Positions 8,476 to 16,021 of a DNA stretch of 16,120 nt are shown in pieces. The stretch covers positions 1 through 16,120 of the forward strand of contig CAYUIS010000125.1 in NCBI GenBank assembly GCA_964444825.1. The letters are read 5' to 3'. The stretch is from CAYUIS01 sp964444825 (GTDB lineage: Bacteria; Chloroflexota; Anaerolineae; B4-G1). Position numbers and translations under genes: made by a program. Every line of letters starts with the position of its first letter. Within the stretch, counting starts at the first letter, position 1. Below the pieces are notes generated by a model. It did not search any database. It saw nothing but the letters and a program-made list of their open reading frames with translations, and was not told where the DNA came from.

Positions 8476-8483
8476 GAAGGGTG
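8476..8483 (+). promoter_or_regulatory. Ribosome binding site deciding the epimerase start
   Basis: GAAGGGTG lies seven bases (measured from GAAGGG) before the ATG at 8489. This spacing favours that ATG over the in-frame TTG at 8486, which is one codon earlier and would add a single residue. Confidence 0.6.
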
Positions 8484-8488
8484 ATTTG

Positions 8489-9463
8489 ATGCGTATTCTT
8501 GTGACTGGCGGCGCTGGCTTCATCGGCTCCAACCTCGTGGACGTATTGATGGAGCAGGGCCACGAGATCGTTGTCATAGACAATCTCTCGGTAGGCAAAG
8601 CCGACAACATTGCCCACCATCTGGATCGGGAGGACTTTCACTTTGTCAATGACTCGATCCTGAACCTGGGTACTCTGGAGCGACTGGTTCGCCAGACTGA
8701 TCTGATCTACCATCTGGCGGCGGTCGTCGGTCCCAAGTACGTCGTAGAGGATCCTTTGGGCACCATCATCACCAACGTTCGTGGCACTGAGAACGTGCTC
8801 GAGTTGGCATTCAAGTACTGGGTCAGGACCGTTATAGCCTCCAGCTCTGAGATCTATGGCAAGTCCACGGCAGTGCCGCTCCGTGAGGACGATGACCGCA
8901 TTCTGGGCTCGACCACTGTGGGGCGTTGGTCCTACTCGGATGCCAAGGCAATCGATGAATACTTTGCCTTCGCTTACGCCAAGAAAGGATTGCCGATTTC
9001 GGCAGTCCGTTACTTTAATGCCTATGGCCCTCGGCTTGATCCCAGGGGATACGGTAGTGTGATTGCCAGGTTCTTTACCCAGGCGCTGCAGGGCGAGCCA
9101 CTGACGATATACGACGATGGTCAGCAGACACGATGCTTTACCTACGTATCCGACACAGTGGAAGGAACCATACGCGCAGCTACCGTTCGAGAGGCGGCTG
9201 GGCGAGTGTTTAATGTCGGTTCCAATCAGGAGAAAACGATCCTGGAACTGGCGCAGCTAATTCTGCGGCTGACGGGTTCAGAGTCAGAGATTGTGCATAT
9301 GCCTTATGAGACGGCATACGGGCTAGACTTTGAGGAAACCCGCCGGCGCGTACCGGACATCACTCGGGCACAGGAAGTGTTGGGGTTTGAGACCCGCACA
9401 ACACTTGAGGAAGGGCTGCGGCGAACGTTGGAGTGGTTTCAAAACGATGGATTGGCGGACTGA
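8489..9463 (+). CDS. NAD-dependent nucleotide-sugar epimerase/dehydratase (SDR, 324 aa)
   Basis: Extended short-chain dehydrogenase acting on a nucleotide sugar. The N-terminal Rossmann motif TGGAGFIGS (G7, G10, G13) binds NAD. D31 (VVIDNLS) follows the second strand and is the expected adenosine-ribose ligand. LAAVVGPKYVVEDPL, the serine motif ASSSEIYG (118-121) and the catalytic Y149-x3-K153 (YSDAK) are present. The C-terminal substrate part includes VRYFNAYGP, RCFTYVSDTVEG and RRRVPDITRAQEVLGF. WSYSDAK after an ILG segment and the RCFTYVSD motif recall UDP-glucuronate decarboxylase, ArnA-like and UDP-apiose/xylose synthase enzymes more than plain GalE. A 4-epimerase remains possible. It is cytoplasmic and supplies a precursor for the glycosyltransferases around it. 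It is preceded by its own promoter, and its stop codon lies within a long hairpin. Confidence 0.85.
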   Translation: MRILVTGGAGFIGSNLVDVLMEQGHEIVVIDNLSVGKADNIAHHLDREDFHFVNDSILNLGTLERLVRQTDLIYHLAAVVGPKYVVEDPLGTIITNVRGTENVLELAFKYWVRTVIASSSEIYGKSTAVPLREDDDRILGSTTVGRWSYSDAKAIDEYFAFAYAKKGLPISAVRYFNAYGPRLDPRGYGSVIARFFTQALQGEPLTIYDDGQQTRCFTYVSDTVEGTIRAATVREAAGRVFNVGSNQEKTILELAQLILRLTGSESEIVHMPYETAYGLDFEETRRRVPDITRAQEVLGFETRTTLEEGLRRTLEWFQNDGLAD

Positions 9464-9515
9464 CGGTTGGCATAGCGCTAGACAGAGTGTTGTTTTGCCA
9501 CTCCGTCAGTCTGTC
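9454..9515 (+). other. Long imperfect hairpin spanning the epimerase stop codon
   Basis: GACTGACGG (9458-9466) pairs perfectly with CCGTCAGTC (9503-9511). The stem extends outward four more pairs (two of them G-U) to 9454/9515. It extends inward, after a 1/2-base internal loop, through TGGCA (9468-9472) with TGCCA (9496-9500). The loop contains the 8-base palindrome TAGCGCTA at 9473-9480. The TGA stop (9461-9463) sits in the 5' arm. No T-run follows, so it is not a classical intrinsic terminator. It may protect the 3' end, attenuate read-through, or tune expression between the epimerase and the ligase gene. Confidence 0.5.
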
Positions 9516-9538
9516 CACATGTCGATGGTCTGTTCTAC

Positions 9539-9545
9539 GAGAGGA
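9539..9545 (+). promoter_or_regulatory. Ribosome binding site of the O-antigen ligase/TPR gene
   Basis: GAGAGGA ends six bases before the ATG at 9552, which fixes this start. It lies just after the long hairpin that ends at 9515. Confidence 0.6.
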
Positions 9546-9551
9546 TTCTGA

Positions 9552-12500
9552 ATGAATTCAAGTTCAACCAAGCTTAGTGCCTTCTGTGACAAAGTCCTGG
9601 AGGCAGGCTGGCTTCTGGCGGTGATCATTACGCCGCTCTTCTTTAATGTCTATTCCAGCCGTGTCTTTGAGCCAGACAAGCTGACCACTTTGCGGACGTT
9701 GGCTCTGATCATGGGAGCCGTCTGGGTGGTCAAGTTTATCGAGGATCTTGCGAGTGGCCAACACGAGGTAGGGATCAACTGGCGTATGCCGTTGGTTTTG
9801 CCCACCCTGTTTATGGTCATCGTCTATATTCTCAGCACCTTGTTGTCCGTCACCCCACAGGTCAGTTTCTTTGGCTCTTATCAACGTTTGCAGGGCACGT
9901 ACACGACGCTGGCCTACGTCGTGGTGTTCATGGTCGTTCTGCAAGGCTTGCGCACCCGAGCTCAACTGGACCGTTTGATCACGGTCGTCATCCTCAATAG
10001 CCTTCCCATCTCTCTGTATGGCCTGATACAGCGCAACAAGCTGGATCCGTTGCCGTGGGGTGGCGACGTAACAAATCGAGTGGCGTCGAACATGGGCAAT
10101 GCCATCTTTGTCGCCGCCTACCTGATCATGGCCGCGCTGCCCACGTTGGCCCGTGTGCTGGATGCTTTCCGATCCATCCTGACGGAGGAGGAGGCCAATG
10201 CGGCCGATATACCCCGTGCTGCTGTTTACATATTCCTGTTCTTGGTGCAGGTGATTGCAATCTGGTATACCAAGAGTCGTGGACCTCTGATGGGGTTGCT
10301 GGCTGGACTGGGCGTGTGGGGATTGCTAAACCTGCTGGCTCTGCAGCGCATTCTTCGTCGTCGGGTGTGGAGTTTTCTGTGGTTTGGCGGGTTGCTGTTG
10401 GTGGTGCTCATCGCTGTGGGTTTCTTTCTCATCAATCCTGGCGGTCCACTCCATGAAATCGCTGCGGCGCAGCCTTCGTTGAATCGAGTCGCCCGTGTGC
10501 TTCAGTACGAGAGCGGGACCGGGATGGTTCGTAACCTGATCTGGGAAGGAGCACTCGATCTTATCTCACTCCATGAGCCCATCGAGTTCCCACCTACAGA
10601 TGCCTATCCCGAGGGGCGCTACGATCCATACAATGCGCTGCGTCCGTTCATAGGCTACGGCCCCGAGTCTATGTACGTCGCCTACAATTCCTTCTATCCG
10701 CCGCTGTTGGGGCATTTCGAGTCCCGAACGGCATCCCCCGACCGCTCTCACAATGAGACCATGGACTCGTTGGTCATCACCGGTCTTTTGGGATTCGTGG
10801 CCTATATCTGGATCTTTGGCAGTGTGTTCTACTATGGTTTGCGGTGGTTAGGCTTCCTGCCTGACGACTGGCGGCGCACTTTGTTCTTCATCTTATTACC
10901 AGCGGGTGCATTGGTAGCTTCGGCGTTGGTCATTCCAACCATTGGCCTTCATTTCATCGGCCTGGCCATCCCGGTTGGAATGGTGGGCGGACTGGGGCTC
11001 TATCTCGTGATTTACGGCACCTCGCGATTCTGGCAACCCGATGCCACTATAAAGTTCCATCCCTACTTCATCACACTGACCGGTATTCTGGCCGCCATCG
11101 TGGCCCACTTTGTCGAGATCAACTTTGGCATCGCCATCGCGTCCACTCGGACCATCTTCTGGGCCTACGCTGGAGCCTTTGTCATCGCTGGGTTGGGGTT
11201 GATTCAAGAACGTGGGGCGGTCATAGACGACAAAGAAGCGACCGCCGGAAACCGGGGACGACAGGGGAGCACGAGGCGCAAGAGACGGCGCAGGGCCGCT
11301 ACATCGTCGTCTGCTGCCATATCCGCCTTGCCGGCCTGGTTGTGGCCGACGTTCGCTTTGGCCATCATCGGCGGCTTTGTGCTGGGCACGCTGTCGTTTG
11401 ATTTTGTCACCAATGCGGAGCGCCTCACTGAGCCAGTGCGCATTGTCTGGCGGGCGCTTACGGTTCTGCCGGCACAGGACAGCCGTACTTCCTACGGTGC
11501 CTTGATGATCTTTGGTCTCACTTGGTTGATGGGAGCGACGATCTTTATCACAGAGATGGCGACGGACGGCGCCTTCCGGGAGCGCAAGGGCGATGGCTGG
11601 CTAGCGGCGGTCCTGTATCTGTTGATCTCGCTGGGTGTTGGGTTCAGCTACGCACTGGTGTTGGCAAGCCGTCAGGCCTCGTTGATGGGTGTTCAGGCTC
11701 AGACGCTTGAGGATGTGATCGGCATTGCCGACAGGGTCGCCAGTTTCTTGACGAGCTACTATTGGTTTATCGTCGTCGTACTCGTCGCCAGCGGTGGTGT
11801 GCTGTACCTGGAGCAGTGGAGGCAGCCCGAGCGGTCTGCTCAGCCCTGGGGCGTCATTGCGCTTCTTGTTCTGTCAGTGCTGGTCGGCGCCGTCGCTGTG
11901 GCGACCAACTTGCGTCCTATCCAGGCCGATATCGTCTACAAACAGGCAGACCCATACGATCGGGGCAAGCAGTGGCTCGTGGCTATTGAGCACTATAAGC
12001 ATGCCCTTGAATTGGTTCCGTATGAGGACTTTTACTATCTGTACCTGGGGCGAGCCTATCTGGAGTACGCCTCGAGTATCGATGACCCAACTGTGCGGGA
12101 TACTGTGATGCGCGAGACGGAGCAGACTTTGTATCAGGCACGTGAAGTCAATCCCCTCAACACCGATCATAGTGCCAATCTGGCCCGCATGTACCGCCGT
12201 TGGGCTGACTTTGCATCTGATGAGGAGACACGACAGGAATTGCTCCGCAAGTCGGCCGAGAACTATGCCATCGCGACCACGCTGAGCCCACAGAACGCCA
12301 TTCTGTGGAACGAGTGGACTATGCTGAACTATTATGGGATAGGAGATCTGGCGGAATACGAGCGCACCCTCAATCGTTCGCTGGAGATCGATCCCGAGTT
12401 CGACCAGACCTGGTTGGTGTGTGGCGACGCGAATCGCCAGCAGGGCAACCTGGAAGAGGCAGCTCACTGCTATGAGCAGGCGCTGGAGCTCAATCCTCGT

Positions 12501-12773
12501 TCTGCCCAGGTGTGGCGGATGATCGGGGATACGTACATTGCCCTCCAAGAGTGGGAGAAGGCCATTGATGCCCTCACAATGACTGTGGAGCTGCAACCTA
12601 ATGTTGGCGACATCTGGAGAATCCACCAGGTGTTGGCACAGTTGTACAGCCAGGTTGGGGAGAACACCCAGGCAGTCGTATACGCCCAGATGGCCCTGGA
12701 TCTTGCCCCGGACGACCAAAAGGCCCAGCTTGAAGCGTTAAAGGCCCAGATTGAGGCTCTGGGGACGGAATAG
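9552..12773 (+). CDS. O-antigen ligase/polymerase (Wzy_C family) with C-terminal TPR domain, 1073 aa
   Basis: Very large membrane protein with about 18-19 hydrophobic segments by eye up to residue 790, then a soluble TPR region to the end. The Wzy/WaaL core shows the long soluble loop between helices near residues 294-403. GPES (370-373) and SHNETMDSLVITGLLGF carry H400, which corresponds to the conserved histidine region of O-antigen ligases. The family joins undecaprenyl-diphosphate-linked glycan to an acceptor (lipid A, protein or other glycan) or polymerises repeat units on the outer membrane face. A basic stretch (residues 575-581, RRKRRRR) between membrane segments should lie in the cytoplasm. 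From about residue 800 there are several TPR units, e.g. AAHCYEQALELNPRSAQVW and EKAIDALTMTVELQP. The usual WaaL/Wzy length is 400-450 residues, so this is more than doubled. The stop is two bases before the next ATG, indicating tight coupling. Ligase versus polymerase cannot be decided. Confidence 0.85.
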   Translation: MNSSSTKLSAFCDKVLEAGWLLAVIITPLFFNVYSSRVFEPDKLTTLRTLALIMGAVWVVKFIEDLASGQHEVGINWRMPLVLPTLFMVIVYILSTLLSVTPQVSFFGSYQRLQGTYTTLAYVVVFMVVLQGLRTRAQLDRLITVVILNSLPISLYGLIQRNKLDPLPWGGDVTNRVASNMGNAIFVAAYLIMAALPTLARVLDAFRSILTEEEANAADIPRAAVYIFLFLVQVIAIWYTKSRGPLMGLLAGLGVWGLLNLLALQRILRRRVWSFLWFGGLLLVVLIAVGFFLINPGGPLHEIAAAQPSLNRVARVLQYESGTGMVRNLIWEGALDLISLHEPIEFPPTDAYPEGRYDPYNALRPFIGYGPESMYVAYNSFYPPLLGHFESRTASPDRSHNETMDSLVITGLLGFVAYIWIFGSVFYYGLRWLGFLPDDWRRTLFFILLPAGALVASALVIPTIGLHFIGLAIPVGMVGGLGLYLVIYGTSRFWQPDATIKFHPYFITLTGILAAIVAHFVEINFGIAIASTRTIFWAYAGAFVIAGLGLIQERGAVIDDKEATAGNRGRQGSTRRKRRRRAATSSSAAISALPAWLWPTFALAIIGGFVLGTLSFDFVTNAERLTEPVRIVWRALTVLPAQDSRTSYGALMIFGLTWLMGATIFITEMATDGAFRERKGDGWLAAVLYLLISLGVGFSYALVLASRQASLMGVQAQTLEDVIGIADRVASFLTSYYWFIVVVLVASGGVLYLEQWRQPERSAQPWGVIALLVLSVLVGAVAVATNLRPIQADIVYKQADPYDRGKQWLVAIEHYKHALELVPYEDFYYLYLGRAYLEYASSIDDPTVRDTVMRETEQTLYQAREVNPLNTDHSANLARMYRRWADFASDEETRQELLRKSAENYAIATTLSPQNAILWNEWTMLNYYGIGDLAEYERTLNRSLEIDPEFDQTWLVCGDANRQQGNLEEAAHCYEQALELNPRSAQVWRMIGDTYIALQEWEKAIDALTMTVELQPNVGDIWRIHQVLAQLYSQVGENTQAVVYAQMALDLAPDDQKAQLEALKAQIEALGTE

Positions 12774-12775
12774 TC

Positions 12776-13831
12776 ATGACGGTCTACATACTGGCCTTTG
12801 CCGGGACCCTGGTGTTAGCGATCGGGATGACGCCCTTTGCGCGCTGGTTGGCCCCGCGTGTGGGCGTTATGGATCAGCCTGCCGCCCGCAAAATCCATCT
12901 CCGTCCTGTCCCCCGCATGGGCGGCGTGGCGATCTATCTCGCCGTTATTGCCGCCGCAGTGGTGCTAGGAGAGCGGCGCAACTTTGATCAGTTCGGCAGC
13001 ATCCTCGTCGGCGCTACCGGGGTCTCTTTCATGGGATTGGTGGATGACCGCTGGGGTCTCCGTCCAATCGTCAAGCTGGTTGGGCAGGCGCTCGCCGCGT
13101 TGCTGCTATACGCCAGCGGCGTCTTTGTCGGCACGTTTCATAACCCGGTGTTGGATCTGGTCGTCACGGTGTTGTGGGTGGGCTATATCACCAACGCCGT
13201 CAACTTTCTCGACAACATGGATGGCCTGGCAGGCGGTGTCTCTGCTATCGCAGCCGTCTATTTCGCCCTCATGTGCTCTTTCAGTGGGCAATACCTGGTC
13301 GGCGCGCTGTCTATCGCCGTGTTGGGAGCCTGTCTGGGTTTCCTATTCTACAACCTGAATCCGGCCAGCATCTTTATGGGCGACTCGGGGGCATTGTTCC
13401 TTGGCTTTGTCCTGGCTGCCATTGGCATCAAGCTCAGTTTCCCCGACAACGTCACGTTCGTCACCTGGATGGTTCCAGCGCTGGTGATGGGGCTGCCCAT
13501 TTTTGATACCACCCTGGTCATCATCTCCCGCCTGCGTAGACGTCTCAATCCGGCCACCACGCCAGGTCGAGACCACATCTCCCATCGTTTGGTGGCTGCG
13601 GGGATGACCAAGCGTGAGGCGGTCCTGACCCTGTACGTCGTCTCCTTTGTTCTGGGCCTGGTGGCCGTATTCGTCACCGAAGCCTCCGTACTGGACGGTT
13701 ACATCGTCGGTGGACTTGTCGTCCTGGCTGGCCTGTACGCCCTGTGGCGCGTGGAGCGCCCGCCGTTCTTCACGCTCCAGGGCCAAAACCCCGAGATGGA
13801 TACCCCGCGCCCAGCAAGTGACGGCGAGTGA
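12776..13831 (+). CDS. Undecaprenyl-phosphate sugar-1-phosphate transferase (WecA/MraY family, 351 aa)
   Basis: Polyprenyl-phosphate N-acetylhexosamine-1-phosphate transferase. It transfers a sugar-1-phosphate from a UDP-sugar (commonly GlcNAc) to undecaprenyl phosphate and starts glycan assembly in the cytoplasmic membrane. Family signatures are all present: RKIHLRPVPRMGG (39-50), the Mg-binding D90-D91 in LVDDRWG, NFLDNMDGLAGG (143-154) with D146 and D149, and FMGDSGALFLG (200-210). PIFDT is at 241-245, and the HxxH-containing GRDHISHRL at 264-272 is typical of WecA/TagO rather than MraY. About ten or eleven membrane helices are expected. The start ATG follows the upstream stop by two bases. 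A cytoplasmic tail of about 25 residues closes the protein. It may serve this glycan only or also a teichoic-acid-like polymer. The exact sugar is not proven. Confidence 0.9.
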   Translation: MTVYILAFAGTLVLAIGMTPFARWLAPRVGVMDQPAARKIHLRPVPRMGGVAIYLAVIAAAVVLGERRNFDQFGSILVGATGVSFMGLVDDRWGLRPIVKLVGQALAALLLYASGVFVGTFHNPVLDLVVTVLWVGYITNAVNFLDNMDGLAGGVSAIAAVYFALMCSFSGQYLVGALSIAVLGACLGFLFYNLNPASIFMGDSGALFLGFVLAAIGIKLSFPDNVTFVTWMVPALVMGLPIFDTTLVIISRLRRRLNPATTPGRDHISHRLVAAGMTKREAVLTLYVVSFVLGLVAVFVTEASVLDGYIVGGLVVLAGLYALWRVERPPFFTLQGQNPEMDTPRPASDGE

Positions 13832-13862
13832 CTGGAATCGACACCCATCGTCTTACTCTGAG

Positions 13863-13870
13863 AAAAGGGG
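13863..13870 (+). promoter_or_regulatory. Ribosome binding site deciding the GalU-like start
   Basis: AAAAGGGG ends seven bases before ATG 13878. The reading frame stays open upstream to 13647 inside the previous gene, but only this ATG has a purine-rich site and gives the family N-terminus. Confidence 0.65.
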
Positions 13871-13877
13871 ATCGAAT

Positions 13878-14741
13878 ATGAAAGGCGTCATCACCATCGC
13901 CGGATACGGCACTCGTTTCCTGCCCGCATCGAAAGCCGTCCCCAAAGAGATCTTTCCCATCGTCGGCATCCCGCTCATTCAGCATCACGTGGAAAGCCTG
14001 GTAGCGGCGGGCATCACCGAGATCATCATCGTCGTGCGGGGAAGCAGTGAGGTGGTGCAACGCCACTTTGCACCCGCCGCTGCGCTGGAGAGTTATTTGG
14101 AAAAGTCGGGCAAGCTGGACAAGCTTGAGGAAGTGCGCCGTATCTCCAGTATGGCTGAGATCGTCTTTGTGCGCCAGTCCGAGAGCTTGCCCTATGGCAA
14201 CGCTTCTCCTGCCCTGGCGGCCCGCCCCTGGTTGACCTCCGGTGAGCCCTTCTACTATATGTTCGGCGACGACATCATCGTCGGCGACGTCCCCGTCCCC
14301 GTTCAGATGCTCGATGCGTTTGAAAAGTTCAATCCCGCCGCTGTTCTCGCTACGCAGCGCGTTCCCGACGAGGAGACGCATCTCTATGGGTGCATCGAGC
14401 TAAAGCCCGGCTCCGAGAACGAGATGGCGCGCATCATCGAAAAGCCCGACCCCGGCACAGCCCCATCCAATTGGGTCCAGATTGGCCACTTTGTCTTTAC
14501 GCCGGAGCTGTTCGATGTCCTCCAGGGCTCCGAGCTAGGTCAAGGGGGCGAGCTCTGGATGGCCGATGCAGTTGACCGACTGGCAGCCCGCTCATCCGTC
14601 ATCGTACAACCGATTGACGCCCTGTGGATGGCCGCCGGCGATCCTCTGCGCCAGCTCAAGGCCAACATCGAGATGGCCCTCCGCCGTGACGATATGCGGG
14701 ATGACCTGATCGCCTATCTGCGTTCGCTGGATCTGGCATGA
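13878..14741 (+). CDS. UTP-glucose-1-phosphate uridylyltransferase-like nucleotidyltransferase (287 aa)
   Basis: GalU-family enzyme; GalU makes UDP-glucose from UTP and glucose-1-phosphate. Clear family marks are the nucleotide-binding IAGYGTRFLPASKAVPKE (7-24), FGDD (129-132) for metal binding, YGCIELKPG, and EKPDPGTAPSNWVQIGHFVF (188-207). GGELWMADAV and GDPLRQLKANIEMAL close the fold, with K261. Several usually fixed positions differ. PIVDKP is PIVGIP (27-32), the G-H-A motif in GLGHAV is replaced by YGNAS (106-110), and the position of the usual Y/H-D before G-D/N-P/K-L is alanine (AAGDPL, 252-257). The protein is close to the usual length (about 290-300). The start ATG is chosen by the ribosome binding site at 13863-13870; the in-frame upstream extension would run through the previous gene. 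It probably supplies an NDP-sugar to the pathway. UDP-glucose is likely but not certain given the divergence. Confidence 0.75.
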   Translation: MKGVITIAGYGTRFLPASKAVPKEIFPIVGIPLIQHHVESLVAAGITEIIIVVRGSSEVVQRHFAPAAALESYLEKSGKLDKLEEVRRISSMAEIVFVRQSESLPYGNASPALAARPWLTSGEPFYYMFGDDIIVGDVPVPVQMLDAFEKFNPAAVLATQRVPDEETHLYGCIELKPGSENEMARIIEKPDPGTAPSNWVQIGHFVFTPELFDVLQGSELGQGGELWMADAVDRLAARSSVIVQPIDALWMAAGDPLRQLKANIEMALRRDDMRDDLIAYLRSLDLA

Positions 14742-14753
14742 CGTGAGCCCACG

Positions 14754-14990
14754 ATGGTGGACGGGGTTGTCGAGTGCTACGCCGGTAGCCGTTATCCAGA
14801 ACGCCCGCAGGCTTTCACCTGGGCTGGGCAACGGCTGGAGGTCGCGGCAGTTGTGCGCCAGTGGCGGACACCGGCAGGCCCCGTGTTTGACGTCAGCACC
14901 ACCGATGGCCGTCGTTTTCTCCTCTCCTACGACAAAGCAGCCGACGCCTGGAAAGTTCGCCCGGTTCCTGGGGCAGCGCAAGGGAACTGA
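14754..14990 (+). CDS. Small conserved-looking hypothetical protein (78 aa)
   Basis: I do not recognise a defined function. The 78-residue product is rich in beta-type sequence with aromatic anchors: PQAFTWAGQRLEVAAVV, then a tryptophan-arginine (QWRTP), then FDVSTTDGRRFLLSYDKAADAWKV. The pattern of W-x-G, a V-V-x-x-W-R strand and a closing D-x-W-x-V resembles small single-domain DUF proteins found in Actinobacteria and Chloroflexi (DUF6504-like), but that is an impression only. There is no signal peptide or membrane helix. The ATG is 12 bases after the GalU-like stop, and the stop TGA is three bases before the GTG of the protease gene. This makes it a tight member of the same operon and argues that it is translated. 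No strong ribosome binding site is visible, so coupling is possible. Confidence 0.55.
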   Translation: MVDGVVECYAGSRYPERPQAFTWAGQRLEVAAVVRQWRTPAGPVFDVSTTDGRRFLLSYDKAADAWKVRPVPGAAQGN

Positions 14991-14993
14991 GCG

Positions 14994-15998
14994 GTGAACG
15001 TCCTGCTTGGCATCTTTCTCATTCTTGTTCTGGGCATCGTGCCGATGCTCGTCTACGCGTCGATTCTGTGGTGGTTCGACCGCTACGAAAAAGAGCCACT
15101 GGGTCTGCTCATCGCCGCTTTCCTCTGGGGTGCGGTCCCCGCCATCATCTTTTCCCTCGTCGCTGAGCTCGTCCTGGATATCCCAATCTCATACTTTGTC
15201 GAGCCGGTGACCGCCAGCCTGATTGGGGCGGCCGTGGTGGCCCCCATCGCCGAGGAAACCTTCAAGGGGATAGCATTGCTGGTGCTGTTGCTCTTTTTCC
15301 GCAAAGAGATTGACAGCCCGCTTGATGGCATCATCTATGGTGGACTGGTGGGTTTTGGCTTTGCCGCGGTTGAGAACGTGTTCTACCTTGTCAGTGCATT
15401 TGTTGAAGCCGGCCCATCGGGGGTGGTGCTGCTGTCCGTGTTTCGTGCCTTTGTCTTTGGGCTGAACCATGCCTTGTTCACTGGGCTGATTGGGTTGGGA
15501 TTGGCGCTATCACGCACATCGCCCCATCGCTTGGTCAAGATCGGTGCTCCCTTCGTGGGCCTGTTCTTGGGCATCGCGACGCACGGTATCCACAACGGGA
15601 GTGTGACGTTCGGGGCAGAGTTGTGCTGGCCCTGCCTGATCACTTTTGCCTCCGACTGGGGCGGTGTCCTGGTCCTGTTTGGCATCATCATCTGGACCTC
15701 GCTACGGGAGCGGCAGTGGATCGTCACGTATCTGGTCGATGAGGTCGAGGGCGGCACGTTGAGCCAGCGGGACTACGTCGTCGTTTCCTCGCACCTTGAG
15801 CGCACTGTGGAGCGGGCAAGGGCGCTCCTCAACGGCGATTTCAGGCGCTGGTGGAACCTGGGGCGGTATTATCGACTGGCGACCGAGTTGGCTTTCGACA
15901 AACGTCGTGTGGCCCTGTTTCCCGCAGAGCGGGACACACGGAAACGGGTCGTAGAGTTGCGGCAGCAGGTGAGGGTGCTGGGGCAACAGCTCCAGTGA
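14994..15998 (+). CDS. prsW: PrsW-family intramembrane protease with C-terminal soluble tail (334 aa)
   Basis: Polytopic membrane protease of the PrsW/CPBP-related glutamic type. PrsW is known in Bacillus for site-1 cleavage of an anti-sigma factor. Residues 1-240 hold about eight hydrophobic segments. Catalytic-type motifs are visible: AEETFKG (E87, E88, K91), FAAVENVFY (E127), LNHALFTG (H159) and GIATHGIHNG (H197, H200). The N-terminal FDRYEKEPLG after the first helix is also a typical PrsW element. Residues about 240-334 form a charged, probably cytoplasmic helical tail (TYLVDEVEGG to the end). It contains RWWNLGRYYRLATELAFDKRR, which resembles the tail of several Chloroflexota homologues. 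The start is GTG, with AAGGGA at 14980-14985. A strong terminator follows. The substrate is unknown; an anti-sigma factor or another membrane protein may be cleaved elsewhere. Assignment to the family is firm, function inferred. Confidence 0.88.
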   Translation: MNVLLGIFLILVLGIVPMLVYASILWWFDRYEKEPLGLLIAAFLWGAVPAIIFSLVAELVLDIPISYFVEPVTASLIGAAVVAPIAEETFKGIALLVLLLFFRKEIDSPLDGIIYGGLVGFGFAAVENVFYLVSAFVEAGPSGVVLLSVFRAFVFGLNHALFTGLIGLGLALSRTSPHRLVKIGAPFVGLFLGIATHGIHNGSVTFGAELCWPCLITFASDWGGVLVLFGIIIWTSLRERQWIVTYLVDEVEGGTLSQRDYVVVSSHLERTVERARALLNGDFRRWWNLGRYYRLATELAFDKRRVALFPAERDTRKRVVELRQQVRVLGQQLQ

Positions 15999-16021
15999 CC
16001 GCGATCGATGGGATAGGTAAG

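Noticed and set aside
9454..9515. Hairpin at the epimerase stop as an intrinsic terminator
   Set aside because: The stem is strong but there is no T-run after it, so it is listed as a structured element instead.
11874..12719. Minus-strand open frame of 281 codons opposite the TPR region
   Set aside because: The sense strand encodes clear TPR repeats; the antisense product shows no domain and is a composition shadow.
13647..13877. In-frame upstream extension of the GalU-like gene
   Set aside because: It runs through the WecA-type gene in another frame and has no family similarity; a ribosome binding site at 13863-13870 marks ATG 13878.
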